A DNA stretch of 64,000 nt from SABI01 sp963663665 (GCA_963663665.2 CAXXKP010000001.1:310001-374000); one strand, 5' to 3'. Shown: positions 48,253 to 56,705, counted from the first letter of the stretch. Made by a program: numbers and translations. Notes: generated by a model not told the origin, from the letters alone.

Positions 48253-48420
48253 ATGGTTAACATAATACTCATTTTAGTAAGTGTCTTCATAAACGATAAC
48301 GAGAGTGGTTTACACAATGTTTTTGAAAAGTGGTTAGAACAAATGGCACCTGTAAAACCCTATTTTCCTTATCAACACAATAAATTCAAAGATAATAGGA
48401 TTGCTCATCGGGGATGAATA
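48253..48420 (+). pseudogene. YjbQ/UPF0047 family fragment
   Basis: A 55-codon frame contains VFINDNESGLHNVFEKWLEQ and later HNKFKDNRIAHRG, matching the internal region of UPF0047/YjbQ (thiamine-phosphate-synthase-like) proteins, which usually run about 130 residues with DN-DAHLK. Both ends are missing. Overlaps the dead 5' end of the M20 gene on the other strand. The rest of 48421-48618 shows nothing. Confidence 0.5.
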
Positions 48421-48618
48421 CATTCTCTTCTCCTTTTAGAGTCCAAGAAAATGCCTTCACTCCGTAGTTAGACTTTTATAGTACAATAAACACCAAACTT
48501 AACTCGGTGCCCAAATTCAAAGATCCCTTATACAATGATTTTCGTTGAAATAATAGCCTTGTGTTGCACCTAAACCTACCTGATGGTATGTTGTTGTATA
48601 TCTATCTAGGAGGTAACA

Positions 48619-49035
48619 ATGAAACACACAGGTTCATGCCTTTGTAAAAGAAGTGTATTTGAGATTGAGGGGGAATTTGAAGATTTCTATCTTTGCCATT
48701 GTTCCCGTTGTAGAAAAGATACAGGCTCAGCCCATGCGTCCAATTTATTTTCATCTTCAGCAAAAATCTCATGGATTTCAGGGGAAGATCAAGTAAAAAC
48801 ATATAGAGTTGAAGGAACTCATCATTCAAAAAGCTTTTGCCCACACTGTGGGTCTGCTCTTCCCACATTGCAAATGGGAGGTTCCTTATTGGTTGTTCCA
48901 GCGGGATCATTGGATTCAGATCCCCAAATTTCTCCTAAAGGACACATCTACATGGAAAGCAGAGCATCATGGGATAATAACTTGGAGAAGATTCCACAGT
49001 ATCCACAGCAGCCGGATTTCTCAAAAGAAAATTGA
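48619..49035 (+). CDS. GFA/CENP-V family protein (glutathione-dependent formaldehyde-activating type)
   Basis: 138 residues with the family's zinc ligands: GSCLCK (CxC), CHCSRCRKDTGS and CPHCGS. An AGGAGG site is positioned before ATG 48619. The family is named after Gfa, whose role in formaldehyde detoxification is uncertain; most members are of unknown function. Intact and probably functional cargo of the first compartment. Confidence 0.85.
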   Translation: MKHTGSCLCKRSVFEIEGEFEDFYLCHCSRCRKDTGSAHASNLFSSSAKISWISGEDQVKTYRVEGTHHSKSFCPHCGSALPTLQMGGSLLVVPAGSLDSDPQISPKGHIYMESRASWDNNLEKIPQYPQQPDFSKEN

Positions 49036-49123
49036 TTTCTTTCAAATAATTTTTCTCAGATGATAAGTAACAACATATTCTTCTCTTTGATTTTAAATTT
49101 CATATGTATGGACTGTTCAATCC

Positions 49124-49442
49124 TCATAAAGGTCTCTCGAGATTCTTCGCATTCCTAGCAACGTGTAATGCATATCTATCAGAATAATATTCCATGATAA
49201 CTTGAGCCTGCTTCCATTTACGATTTGTCAGTGGATCTTTATACAGAGCTAAAACTTCACGCACAGTAACTGCAGAATCGATTCCACTTCTTAATGTATC
49301 CATGGACTCACGAATATATCGTTGACCATCTGACTTTCTGGTCATACCAGTAGATTGTCGATGTCTTTTCCCCCGAGGAATCCGTATATCGGAAGAGGAA
49401 AATTTTGCCTGAAAGGTAAGGTGTTGGTAAATTTGTGTTCAT
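49124..49442 (-). pseudogene. Integrase N-terminal remnant 1
   Basis: Starts MNTNLPTPYLSGKIFLFRYTD at ATG 49442, then an extra G in a run near 49370 shifts the frame into MTRKSDGQRYIRESMD and on to ARNAKNL, where the gene is cut at 49124. It is nearly the same as remnant 2 (52237-52644). Only the N-terminal arm-binding/core-binding portion of a tyrosine integrase remains; the catalytic domain is absent. Confidence 0.75.
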
Positions 49443-49545
49443 ACTATCTCCAATGAAAAGACCACCAAGAGGCCACATTTGTGATTTTGGCTTTTTGGTC
49501 TAGGTAGTAGAGCTTTCTAATTTGTTCCTTTATAATGACTTAAGA

Positions 49546-49581
49546 TAAGCGTCTGAAGGGAGTCGAACCCTCGTCACGAGC
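49546..49581 (-). repeat. tRNA-Gly(CCC)-like 3' fragment (att relic B)
   Basis: Minus strand GCTCGTGACGAGGGTTCGAC then TCCCTTCAGACGCTTA. Shares its left flank with copy C (52748) and its right flank with copy D (58962). No tRNA 5' half is present. Confidence 0.8.
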
Positions 49582-49720
49582 GTACCGAGAAATACTAGGC
49601 TGACAGCTAGTGTTATTACAACCAGTAGTGCAGGATGATATCAAGGATTAGCACACTAGGAAACGCCTATACCATATATAAAGGGGACTAATAGTGGGCC
49701 TAGGGTAGTCCCCCTATTTT
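49582..49720 (-). repeat. Conserved att-flanking repeat with terminator-like hairpin, copy 1
   Basis: About 140 bp alignable to 59006-59145. Contains AAATACTAGG, an ACTAG/CTAGT stem, ATATCAAGGATTAGCACACTA, and a hairpin GGGGACTA/TAGTCCCC followed by TATTTT. The stem changes relative to copy 2 keep pairing (G-C versus T-A). It could encode a small RNA or be an integration-arm region. The rest of 49721-49933 shows nothing. Confidence 0.6.
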
Positions 49721-49933
49721 GAAATGATCATAAAGCCACCTACTAAAGGAACTAGAGATTCTATGTACTTAAATCATGTATTGTAACAATACAATTCAGT
49801 GAGAATAATTTTTTTACCCAATCGTGATTTTGTTCCCCAGACAGATAAATCTTGATTAGGTTGATACATACTGATACAGAGATAGAACTTCCTCTTACCG
49901 AAGTTTTTTCAGCAATCTCTTGGACTCTTGAAT

Positions 49934-50504
49934 TTACTGATGAACTGCCCTCACATGATGAACAACAAACCCAAAAACAGCCTTAAAAATATCTTTTGTT
50001 ACTGTTTCAAATTCTGTGGCATTCCCTGTGTCTTTGAAAGTCATCTCATAGTAATTAGAGAATAAAACGTCTATGGATCGTCTGGGATACATTTCTTGTA
50101 AATTATTGATAACAGTCTCTGATATTATCTTTGTTGCTTCAAGGATTGTATCAATTACAGTTTTCGTAATTTCGGTAATTGGAGATGTAAGAGATTCAAA
50201 CACAAACACCTTTTGAGTTTTATGGCTACTGAAAAATGCAGGTATAATCGAATCAGTATTTAGTAGATTCCTAGTATCCTTCTCATGCCAAGGATCAGCC
50301 CCATATTTTCTCTTGAAATATTCCTGTTGGTTAAGCCTGTCTATAATTGGCATATTTTTCCAAGAAAGTCATCAACTTCCTTGACTCTTTCAGGGCGCAA
50401 TGCCAATTCACCATTATCTTTTCTCGCCATATGGGTATATTTTATCCAGTTTAACAGGGTGTTCGCCACGTCGTTTGGATGATTGAAAAGATGCTCTGGA
50501 TTCA
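49934..50504 (-). pseudogene. Unknown cargo gene with a one-base frameshift
   Basis: ATG 50502-50504 opens MNPEHLFNHPNDVANTLLNW (first part) through RPERVKEVDDFLGK, then hits a stop after an A-run near 50350; the sense continues in another frame as MPIIDRLNQQEYFKRKYG down to 49934. One extra A joins them into a protein of about 190 residues. No domain was recognised. A restriction-enzyme or defence-type cargo would fit the setting but cannot be shown. Confidence 0.5.
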
Positions 50505-50775
50505 TTATTCTTGAAGATAGAGCGTCAACCTAACACGTTAACCACTCAGATAAATTTCCCCAAAAGGATACTATTAAACATCTACTCTATTTGTATGTGG
50601 AAGCTGATATGCCATTATTAAATCAGTCATAATTGTGAGTGATTTAACCAATAATAAAGCATGGTAATCCATGAAATTGATTCTCTTCACACAAAGTTCG
50701 TATGAATTATTTTTTTGCAATTCATCTGAGAGATAGTTTCCACAAATCTTCTAAACCGGGCAATAGCACGCGTCT

Positions 50776-51612
50776 CTAAAGCTTGTCTGCCAAGTAAGGA
50801 ATAACTATTTCAGCTACGCCAGTGATAACATGGGCTCCTTCATTTAGAATCACGGTTGTCTGCGGGACATACTGTGAAAGCCTTCGTGCTGCGAGAGTCG
50901 TATCCATCGTTACATCATTTGTTCCCCCGATATAGAGTACAGGCATGGTTAACCTTTTCAGTTGCTCCTTTGTAAGAATAGGAAGTGCTCCTGTAATAGG
51001 AATAAAATTTTCTAATACCAACATCATGAATTCTAGAACTTCCTTAGGCATGGAGAAATCTCCTACCACCGCATCGTTTACTGCCTTTGCACTGTTGAAA
51101 TCGCTTGAGATATGCGCAGTCTGCTCAAGAAAGGTTTGTTTAGGAGGTATTATTCCTGATGAAGCTAGAAGCAAGAGTGCTCTCACCCGTGCAGGATATC
51201 TAGCGGTATAATGAAGCACAAGCCATCCACCTAATGAATTACCCATGAATATTGCTTTCTCTATACTTAGAATATTTAGAACCTCGTTCAACCAAAGAAA
51301 ATAATCATTTGATTGAATACTCAGGCGATTATCCTCACTGTTCCCAGGTTCTCCAAGGATATCCACAGCAAAAACATGATAATACTTGATTAACTCTGCA
51401 ATATCACCTAGCCATGCAGAACTGTTACTACAAGAGCCGTGAAGAAGAACAATTGGTGGATTCTTTTCATTTCCCGCTTCGAGAATGAAAGTATTACCAT
51501 AGGATGTTTGTATATACTTTTGTATAAGTGGGAACCTGCCTAAAATAGAGTTGTAGTAACTGCGAATTATCTCACGTCCAGTATTCGTCTTGAATACAGT
51601 TGAATTTTCCAT
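50776..51612 (-). CDS. Alpha/beta hydrolase
   Basis: 278 residues. Oxyanion region VLLHGSCSNSSAW, nucleophile elbow GNSLGG, Asp in YIGGTNDVT and His in NEGAHVITG complete the triad. Follows the HTH protein gene by five bases on the same strand, a pairing seen in other bacteria, so expression is joint. Substrate unknown. Probable cargo of the second compartment; looks intact. Confidence 0.9.
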   Translation of the reverse strand: MENSTVFKTNTGREIIRSYYNSILGRFPLIQKYIQTSYGNTFILEAGNEKNPPIVLLHGSCSNSSAWLGDIAELIKYYHVFAVDILGEPGNSEDNRLSIQSNDYFLWLNEVLNILSIEKAIFMGNSLGGWLVLHYTARYPARVRALLLLASSGIIPPKQTFLEQTAHISSDFNSAKAVNDAVVGDFSMPKEVLEFMMLVLENFIPITGALPILTKEQLKRLTMPVLYIGGTNDVTMDTTLAARRLSQYVPQTTVILNEGAHVITGVAEIVIPYLADKL

Positions 51613-51617
51613 TTTCC

Positions 51618-52064
51618 CTAATCCTCCTCCTGGTTTAAAAACATTTCAATCGTGTTGAATATTGCTACCATGAACTGAATGTTACCCCAAAGTGTGAGGC
51701 GTACATTATTATCACTTTCAATAAATTGTGTAGCTAGAGAAGCTTCTCCATATTCAGGTGGTTTTACATTCATTGCTGCGTTTAATGCGTTGATGATCCG
51801 ATAGGCTTCATCTTTATTGCTCACCTTTATATCAATCACCGACGTACTCCTCACTCGATCCTGAACTGACATTAAATTAGACTCTTCAGGTGGATTATTG
51901 ACATTTCTTTCAGCAAAGAGGCTTAGATCATGTCCAGTAATGCGCCAGCCTTTCCCGATCTTGGTTGCGCGAAGTCTCCCCTCACGGATGTAGCGCTGAA
52001 TTGTTTTTGGATGAATGTTCAGCATGTGTGCAATCTGCTCAACCGTATAATACTGCTCTCTCAT
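51618..52064 (-). CDS. Helix-turn-helix DNA-binding protein (MerR/excisionase-like HTH)
   Basis: 148 residues. The N-terminal HTH_17 reads YTVEQIAHMLNIHPKTIQRYIREGRLRA (first part shown), followed by a linker and a C-terminal region of about 80 residues that may sense a ligand. It probably regulates itself and the downstream hydrolase. The domain resembles excisionases but the length and partner gene favour a regulator. Confidence 0.82.
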   Translation of the reverse strand: MREQYYTVEQIAHMLNIHPKTIQRYIREGRLRATKIGKGWRITGHDLSLFAERNVNNPPEESNLMSVQDRVRSTSVIDIKVSNKDEAYRIINALNAAMNVKPPEYGEASLATQFIESDNNVRLTLWGNIQFMVAIFNTIEMFLNQEED

Positions 52065-52236
52065 TTCTTATTACTCCTTATTAAACCTTTATTTGGTATA
52101 ATAAGTTATTATTGGTAATATTTCAAGAGAAATTTTAGAAGAAATGGTTCTTAATATTAGCTACATAAGCTTCTAGGAGTAAAAGAATGCTTTTATAATA
52201 ATACATATATAAAGATACCCACGTTTTGTTTATGGA

Positions 52237-52644
52237 CTATACATGTAAGGCAGACACTGAAATAGTAGCATTACATAATGAGACAGAAGAATATGTTTCA
52301 TAATTCAAAAATTTCTTCATAGATCCTTCTAGAAGTGTCTCGAGATCCTTAGCATTCCTAGCAACGTATAATGCGTATCTATCAGAATAATGTTCCAGGG
52401 TAACTTGAGCTTGCTTCCATTTAGGGTTTGTCTGTGGATCTTTATACAGAGTTAAAACTTCACGCACGGTAACTGCAGAGTCGATTCCACTCCTGAGTGT
52501 ATCCATGAACTCACGAATATATCGTTGACCATCTGACTTTCTGGTCATAGCAGTGGATTGTCGATGTCTTTTCCCTGAGGAATCCGTGTACCGAAAGAGG
52601 AAAATTTTGCCTGAAAGGTAAGGTGCCAGTAAATTTGTGTTCAT
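52237..52644 (-). pseudogene. Integrase N-terminal remnant 2
   Basis: ATG 52644 follows GGAGATAGT and gives MNTNLLAPYLSGKIFLFRYT, RHRQSTAMTRKSDGQRYIRE and so on for about 110 residues, then loses family resemblance near 52310 and stops at 52237. Arm-type/core-binding part of a tyrosine integrase with no catalytic domain. Near-duplicate of remnant 1, lying the same distance left of a tRNA fragment. Confidence 0.75.
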
Positions 52645-52747
52645 ACTATCTCCAATGAAATGGCCACCAAGAGGCCACATTTGTGATCTTGGCCTTTTGG
52701 TCTAGGTAGTAGAACTTTTTAACTTGTTTACTTATAATGACTTAAGA

Positions 52748-52791
52748 TAAGCGTCTGAAGGGAGTCGAACCCTCGTCACGAGCTTGGGAAG
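52748..52791 (-). repeat. Left end of the integrative element: tRNA-Gly(CCC) 3' fragment (copy C)
   Basis: Perfect 44-bp match to 58962-59005. On the minus strand it reads from CTTCCCAAGCTCG (anticodon loop TTCCCAA and 3' anticodon stem) through GAGGG-TTCGACT-CCCTT (T-arm) to CAGACGC (acceptor). Crossover in the anticodon loop is usual for tyrosine integrases. Confidence 0.88.
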
Positions 52792-52929
52792 CCGTCTTAA
52801 CCTTTTATCAGGTCTTATCAAATCTTATCAATAATGCTACAGAAGTTATTATATTATAAACACTTATAAAGTATCCCTCTTATCATTCTTTATCACAATT
52901 ACTCATTCATAATCACAACTATTTAGAAA

Positions 52930-52952
52930 TTTTGTTGTCATTTTGTTGTCAT
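52930..52952 (+). repeat. Arm-type integrase site candidates, left
   Basis: TTTTGTTGTCA-TTTTGTTGTCATT: two tandem copies at an 11-base period, about 140 bases inside the left 44-bp end. Same string as at 58857-58880 near the right end. The remainder of 52792-53127 contains no gene. Confidence 0.6.
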
Positions 52953-53127
52953 TACCTAACATTTTATTTACGAGCCGAGAAGAATACTTTTTAATAATAA
53001 AAGTAGAATCATATATATAGTTAAGTTACATCGTTATTCAAATTAATTTTTTTGATTTTTCTTAAACAAACCTTTAATATAAAACGTATCCTTACACATA
53101 TATTTTTATATAAAGAGTAATCAATAA

Positions 53128-53886
53128 ATGGAAGTGTTATTAGTAGTCATTGGCTGTATTACAATAATCATTATTCTGATCACTTTAAAACTTATTCCTT
53201 CCACAGGAACAAGAGGTGAATATATAATTGCGAAAGAATTGAAGAGATTAAATACAAATGAGTACTATGTATTAAATGATGTAATGATCCAAACACAATA
53301 TGGAAGTAGCCAAATCGATCATGTGGTCATTTCTGTTTATGGTATTTTTGTGATAGAAACAAAAAACTATAAAGGTTGGATTCATGGGAATGAAAAATCA
53401 ACATTCTGGAACCAAACTGTATATTCAAAAAAGTATCAATTTAGGAACCCAGTAAAGCAGAATTGGTCCCATATATATGCTTTAAAAGAAATTATATCTC
53501 TAGTAAATCAAAAATTCATACCTTATTATCCAATCGTTGTATTTGTTGGTACTGCTCGCCTTGTTAATGTAAATGTAAAAACTCCTGTTATATATAAACA
53601 TCAACTTATACAAACTATAAAGGATGAACAAAATACCAGCTTATCTATAGACCAAGTAAGGCATATTGCACATCAAATTTCTACTAACATTGAACATAAT
53701 AAAGTCACTAATAAGGAACATTTCAATAATATTCAAAGTGCTGTTTATACGAGACAACAATTAGAAAGAAACTTGATATGCCCAAGATGTGGGAGTAAAT
53801 TAATTATAAGAAATGGCAAATATGGCAAATTTTATGGATGTTCTAAATATCCATATTGTAAATATACCTTAAGTAAATTGAAATGA
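53128..53886 (+). CDS. NERD-domain protein with C-terminal topoisomerase-type zinc ribbon
   Basis: 252 residues. One N-terminal membrane helix (about 2-22), then a NERD nuclease-related domain (TRGEYIIAKEL, QIDHVVISVYGIFVIETKNYKGWI with the Asp/Glu/Lys set of the restriction-like fold), and a C4 zinc finger (CPRCGSKLI...CSKYPYCKY). Probably a DNA-acting nuclease held at the membrane; a defence or anti-plasmid role is possible by context. First gene of the element, transcribed towards its interior. Confidence 0.82.
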   Translation: MEVLLVVIGCITIIIILITLKLIPSTGTRGEYIIAKELKRLNTNEYYVLNDVMIQTQYGSSQIDHVVISVYGIFVIETKNYKGWIHGNEKSTFWNQTVYSKKYQFRNPVKQNWSHIYALKEIISLVNQKFIPYYPIVVFVGTARLVNVNVKTPVIYKHQLIQTIKDEQNTSLSIDQVRHIAHQISTNIEHNKVTNKEHFNNIQSAVYTRQQLERNLICPRCGSKLIIRNGKYGKFYGCSKYPYCKYTLSKLK

Positions 53887-54043
53887 TCTAAATATACACA
53901 GATCCTTCCCATATTAAAGATTCCATTCGTCCTAAAGTGCTGAAAAATATTTATTTATTCAAAATTCTTCAGAATAATAATACCTTAACACATAAAGAAC
54001 TAACAGGAAAATAAATTAACAATTCATAATTTACCCAATTATT

Positions 54044-54084
54044 TTGTACATAATTTTATCTTTTTTGTACAACCGTGTTATAAT
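54044..54084 (+). promoter_or_regulatory. Promoter with paired TTGTACA operators
   Basis: TTGTACA occurs at 54044-54050 and 54065-54071, exactly 21 bp apart (two helical turns), followed by a TATAAT -10 at 54079-54084. This is the promoter of the regulator gene starting at 54134, which may repress itself here. The gap 53887-54043 shows nothing else. Confidence 0.55.
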
Positions 54085-54133
54085 AAATACAGATTTTAAA
54101 AATATTGATTAAAATATACAAGAGGAGACAAAG

Positions 54134-54673
54134 ATGGCTAGAATACCATTTGAACTAAATGATGAGATTAAAGATGCTTTCGTAGATCGTATTATGTTGT
54201 ATGGAAAAAACTCTATTGTTGCAGCACGTCCATCAATGAGTCAGGTATTGAGATCAGTCGTATCGCTTGTAGTTACTATGGATGATACTGTCCTTCGCAA
54301 TTTTCTTGAAATGTCGGGAAAGGCTGAAACACTTCTTAGTGAATATTTGGATTTATTCAATGAATATTCTGAGAAAGGATTAATCCCATCAGATTATCCA
54401 CTCATTAACATAGAATTTGAAGAAACCTATGAATTATTAAGAAGCATAAAATTAAACAAAATTTCAGAAGAACAATTCAAAGAAAAAATTGAAATTTTGG
54501 GTTTCTCACTTTATAGATATAAAGTTTTACAAAAGGAGACTCATAATCTTCTCAATAGTTTTGGAAGTAGTAAAATGTTTGGATCTCCTCCAGATCTTAT
54601 GCAAAGGATTGAGAAACAAACTGTAGCAGAATTTGTCATGGAAGAGACAATAAAGGAAAATATAAAAAAATAA
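54134..54673 (+). CDS. Hypothetical regulator-like protein of the element
   Basis: 179 residues. The N-terminal 45 residues (MARIPFELNDEIKDAFVDRI...PSMSQVLRSVV) have strand-helix-helix character like ribbon-helix-helix regulators; the rest is helical and charged. Preceded by a strong promoter with tandem operators and an AGAGGAGA site. Likely the element's own repressor or partition-like protein; no family assigned. Confidence 0.5.
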   Translation: MARIPFELNDEIKDAFVDRIMLYGKNSIVAARPSMSQVLRSVVSLVVTMDDTVLRNFLEMSGKAETLLSEYLDLFNEYSEKGLIPSDYPLINIEFEETYELLRSIKLNKISEEQFKEKIEILGFSLYRYKVLQKETHNLLNSFGSSKMFGSPPDLMQRIEKQTVAEFVMEETIKENIKK

Positions 54674-54685
54674 AAAGGATAAATT

Positions 54686-54719
54686 TTGGCTCTTAGTAGT
54701 TGGCGCTACCAAGAGCCAA
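54686..54719 (+). repeat. Long hairpin upstream of excisionase/rep
   Basis: TTGGCTCTT (54686-54694) pairs with AAGAGCCAA (54711-54719) around an inner GTAG/CTAC stem. No T-run, so not a typical terminator. It could be the double-strand origin recognised by the HUH Rep, or part of the leader RNA. Confidence 0.5.
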
Positions 54720-54723
54720 GGAA

Positions 54724-54806
54724 GGTTGCACGAGGCGAACCCACCCAGTGAATACCTATAAGGTATGGTAAATTCCCCTTGTTAGCAACCCTCAATCTCT
54801 GGAGGG
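54724..54806 (+). ncRNA. Structured leader overlapping the excisionase ribosome site
   Basis: GGTTGC (54724-54729) can pair with GCAACC (54785-54790), enclosing an ATACCT-ATA-AGGTAT hairpin (54752-54766). The bases CCCTC (54789-54793), overlapping that stem, can instead pair with GAGGG (54802-54806), which is the ribosome-binding site of the excisionase gene starting at 54811. The two pairings exclude each other in part, so a translational switch is possible. Confidence 0.45.
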
Positions 54807-54810
54807 AGAC

Positions 54811-55011
54811 ATGAATAAATTGCTAACACTCGATGAAGCAGTAGACCTGCTTCAAGTCAGTAAACCGACTCTATATCGATTCACTTCTCAAAGAAAAATT
54901 CCATTCATCAAAATTGGTGGATTGATTCGTTTCAGTGAAGTGAAATTGTTGCAGTGGTTGGAAGAAATGACAGTCGTGCCAGGGGTATCATATGAACGAA
55001 AAACAATATGA
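54811..55011 (+). CDS. Excisionase-like HTH protein
   Basis: 66 residues. NKLLTLDEAVDLLQVSKPTLYRFTSQRKIPFIKIGG covers the HTH_17/Xis fold (first part), then a short helix. GGAGGGAG precedes ATG 54811. The gene overlaps rep by 20 bases. Normally such proteins bend DNA at the attachment site to favour excision and may regulate rep. Confidence 0.85.
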   Translation: MNKLLTLDEAVDLLQVSKPTLYRFTSQRKIPFIKIGGLIRFSEVKLLQWLEEMTVVPGVSYERKTI

Positions 55012-56113
55012 GTTATTCCCTGAAGAAAAACCAAAAGAGATTATGGAACAGGAGTCGTTCGACTCCCTTGGTTTATCTATTGTTCCATATCTCGCCGTTT
55101 CAAAAGAAACAGGAAAGAAACTAGGTCTAATAGGTCCTAACTTATCTTGTAGAAATGGATTGAAAAACTATCAATATTACATTGCGAACGATAGTAAATC
55201 TGTGTATGAAAGAATTGCGACAAAGTATGAAGAGAGAAACGGATCTCCTTTGTCTTGGCAATGGGCTATTATCAAAGATGCTTTTTATCGAGAACGTGGA
55301 GAAATCACCTATAAAATGGAAGTATCTCATCATGCCTTAATAGTAAAAAAATCGATGTATCTCCCACCAATAAGAAAAACATATAACGAGAGATCTAATA
55401 TTGTTGAATATTCAATGAAAAGTAGAAAAAGATTTTTTGAAGCTATGCTCACAATGGATTGGACATATATTCCTCAAGATACAATCCGTGAGTTAACCCT
55501 TACTTATCCTTCAATATATCCCAAAGATGGTAGAATTCTAAAAAGACACTTAGATGCATATGCTAAACGTTTAAAGAAATTTGGAGAAGTTTACGGAGGA
55601 ATCGCCTTCCCTTGGAAAATGGAATTCCAAAAGAGAGGTGCTCCTCATTTCCATTTAGTATTAATTTCTGGTTCTCCTATACCCTTGGATAAACTTAGAG
55701 AATGGGCTTTAAAGTCATGGAGTAATCTGGTATCAAAATGGATAAATACACAAATTGAAATATCAGAAGAAGAAAGAAATGAAGCAATTGAAAAACATAA
55801 AAAGGCTGGTATTGAAGCTGATATTGTCCGTAAAAATGCTAAAGGATTAGTTTGCTATATAGTCTGGTATATTGGAAAAAATAAAGGAAAAGCAAAAGAA
55901 TACCAACATGAAGTTCCTGAAGAATACAAAAATGTTGGTAGGTGGTGGGGCTTTTATGGTAAAAACACTGGTTTACTTAAAATGGATAAAATTGAAAAAC
56001 ATATAACTAAAGAGACTTATGAAAAATATAGAGATCTTATTGTTAAGAAATGGGAAAAAGAAGGGAAGCATTACAAGATAAATGAACAACGTATTAGTTT
56101 ATATGAACTTTAA
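54992..56113 (+). CDS. HUH-type rolling-circle replication initiator (Rep)
   Basis: 373 residues. The HUH motif is visible as GAPHFHLVLI, preceded by AYAKRLKKFGEVYGGIAFPW. Downstream, CYIVWYIGKNKGKAKEYQ carries the candidate tyrosine(s) and Lys. This arrangement matches Rep proteins of small rolling-circle plasmids and satellite-like elements: it would nick one strand and stay covalently bound. The protein has a 60-residue N-terminal leader without motif. Start ATG 54992 lies inside xis, with AGGGGT upstream. Confidence 0.8.
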   Translation: MNEKQYELFPEEKPKEIMEQESFDSLGLSIVPYLAVSKETGKKLGLIGPNLSCRNGLKNYQYYIANDSKSVYERIATKYEERNGSPLSWQWAIIKDAFYRERGEITYKMEVSHHALIVKKSMYLPPIRKTYNERSNIVEYSMKSRKRFFEAMLTMDWTYIPQDTIRELTLTYPSIYPKDGRILKRHLDAYAKRLKKFGEVYGGIAFPWKMEFQKRGAPHFHLVLISGSPIPLDKLREWALKSWSNLVSKWINTQIEISEEERNEAIEKHKKAGIEADIVRKNAKGLVCYIVWYIGKNKGKAKEYQHEVPEEYKNVGRWWGFYGKNTGLLKMDKIEKHITKETYEKYRDLIVKKWEKEGKHYKINEQRISLYEL

Positions 56114-56296
56114 AATATTAAAGGAATCTGATGCCCCCTATTATAATAAATTGCAAATATTAAGTCTTTACTTATAGAGCATTGTATACTATTCTGATAA
56201 TAAGATAGTTCTTATTAATATACTAGTTAATACTATACCATTATTAAACTTGACTTAAAAACCTCGATCTAAAAGAACTAATCGAAAGGAGTCTAT

Positions 56297-56683
56297 ATGG
56301 CAAAAAAAAATCGTATTTTTATTTCTTTCGCAATTGAAGATCTCTCATTAAAAACCCTATTAGTAGGGCAAGCTAAAAATGAAAAATCACCTTTCGAATT
56401 TGTAGATATGTCAGCAAAAAAACCATGGGAATCAGAGTGGAAAACAAATTGTAGAACAAAAATTAAAGGTTGTGATGGTATGATAATAATTGTCACTAAA
56501 AATACAAAGAATGCTGAAGGACAACTCTGGGAAATTAATTGTGCTAAAGAAGAAGGTATACCAAGAAGGGGTTTGTGGGGATATGAAAATGATAAACCTG
56601 CTCAACTCCCACATGAACTTGACGGTGTGCGAATAGTTACTTGGACATGGAGTAATATTAAAAACTGGCTAGATTCTCTTTAA
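56297..56683 (+). CDS. TIR-like protein (DUF1863/ThsB type), partner of the caspase
   Basis: 128 residues, AAGGAG before ATG. RIFISFAIEDLSLKTLLVGQ opens the flavodoxin-like fold, EWKTNCRTKIKGCDGMIIIV covers the middle, and AEGQLWEINCAKEEGIP holds Glu79, the expected NADase catalytic residue (GQ-x-WEI is typical of ThsB-type TIRs). In Thoeris such proteins sense phage and make a cyclic ADP-ribose signal from NAD. The next gene is a caspase-like protease 22 bases on, the gene pair of the reported type IV Thoeris. Cytosolic. Confidence 0.85.
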   Translation: MAKKNRIFISFAIEDLSLKTLLVGQAKNEKSPFEFVDMSAKKPWESEWKTNCRTKIKGCDGMIIIVTKNTKNAEGQLWEINCAKEEGIPRRGLWGYENDKPAQLPHELDGVRIVTWTWSNIKNWLDSL

Positions 56684-56705
56684 GATTAATAAAAAGGAAT
56701 TAATA

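Noticed and set aside
52930..52952. Short CRISPR-like array
   Set aside because: Only two repeats with no spacers of CRISPR size; better explained as integrase arm sites. No cas gene in the window.
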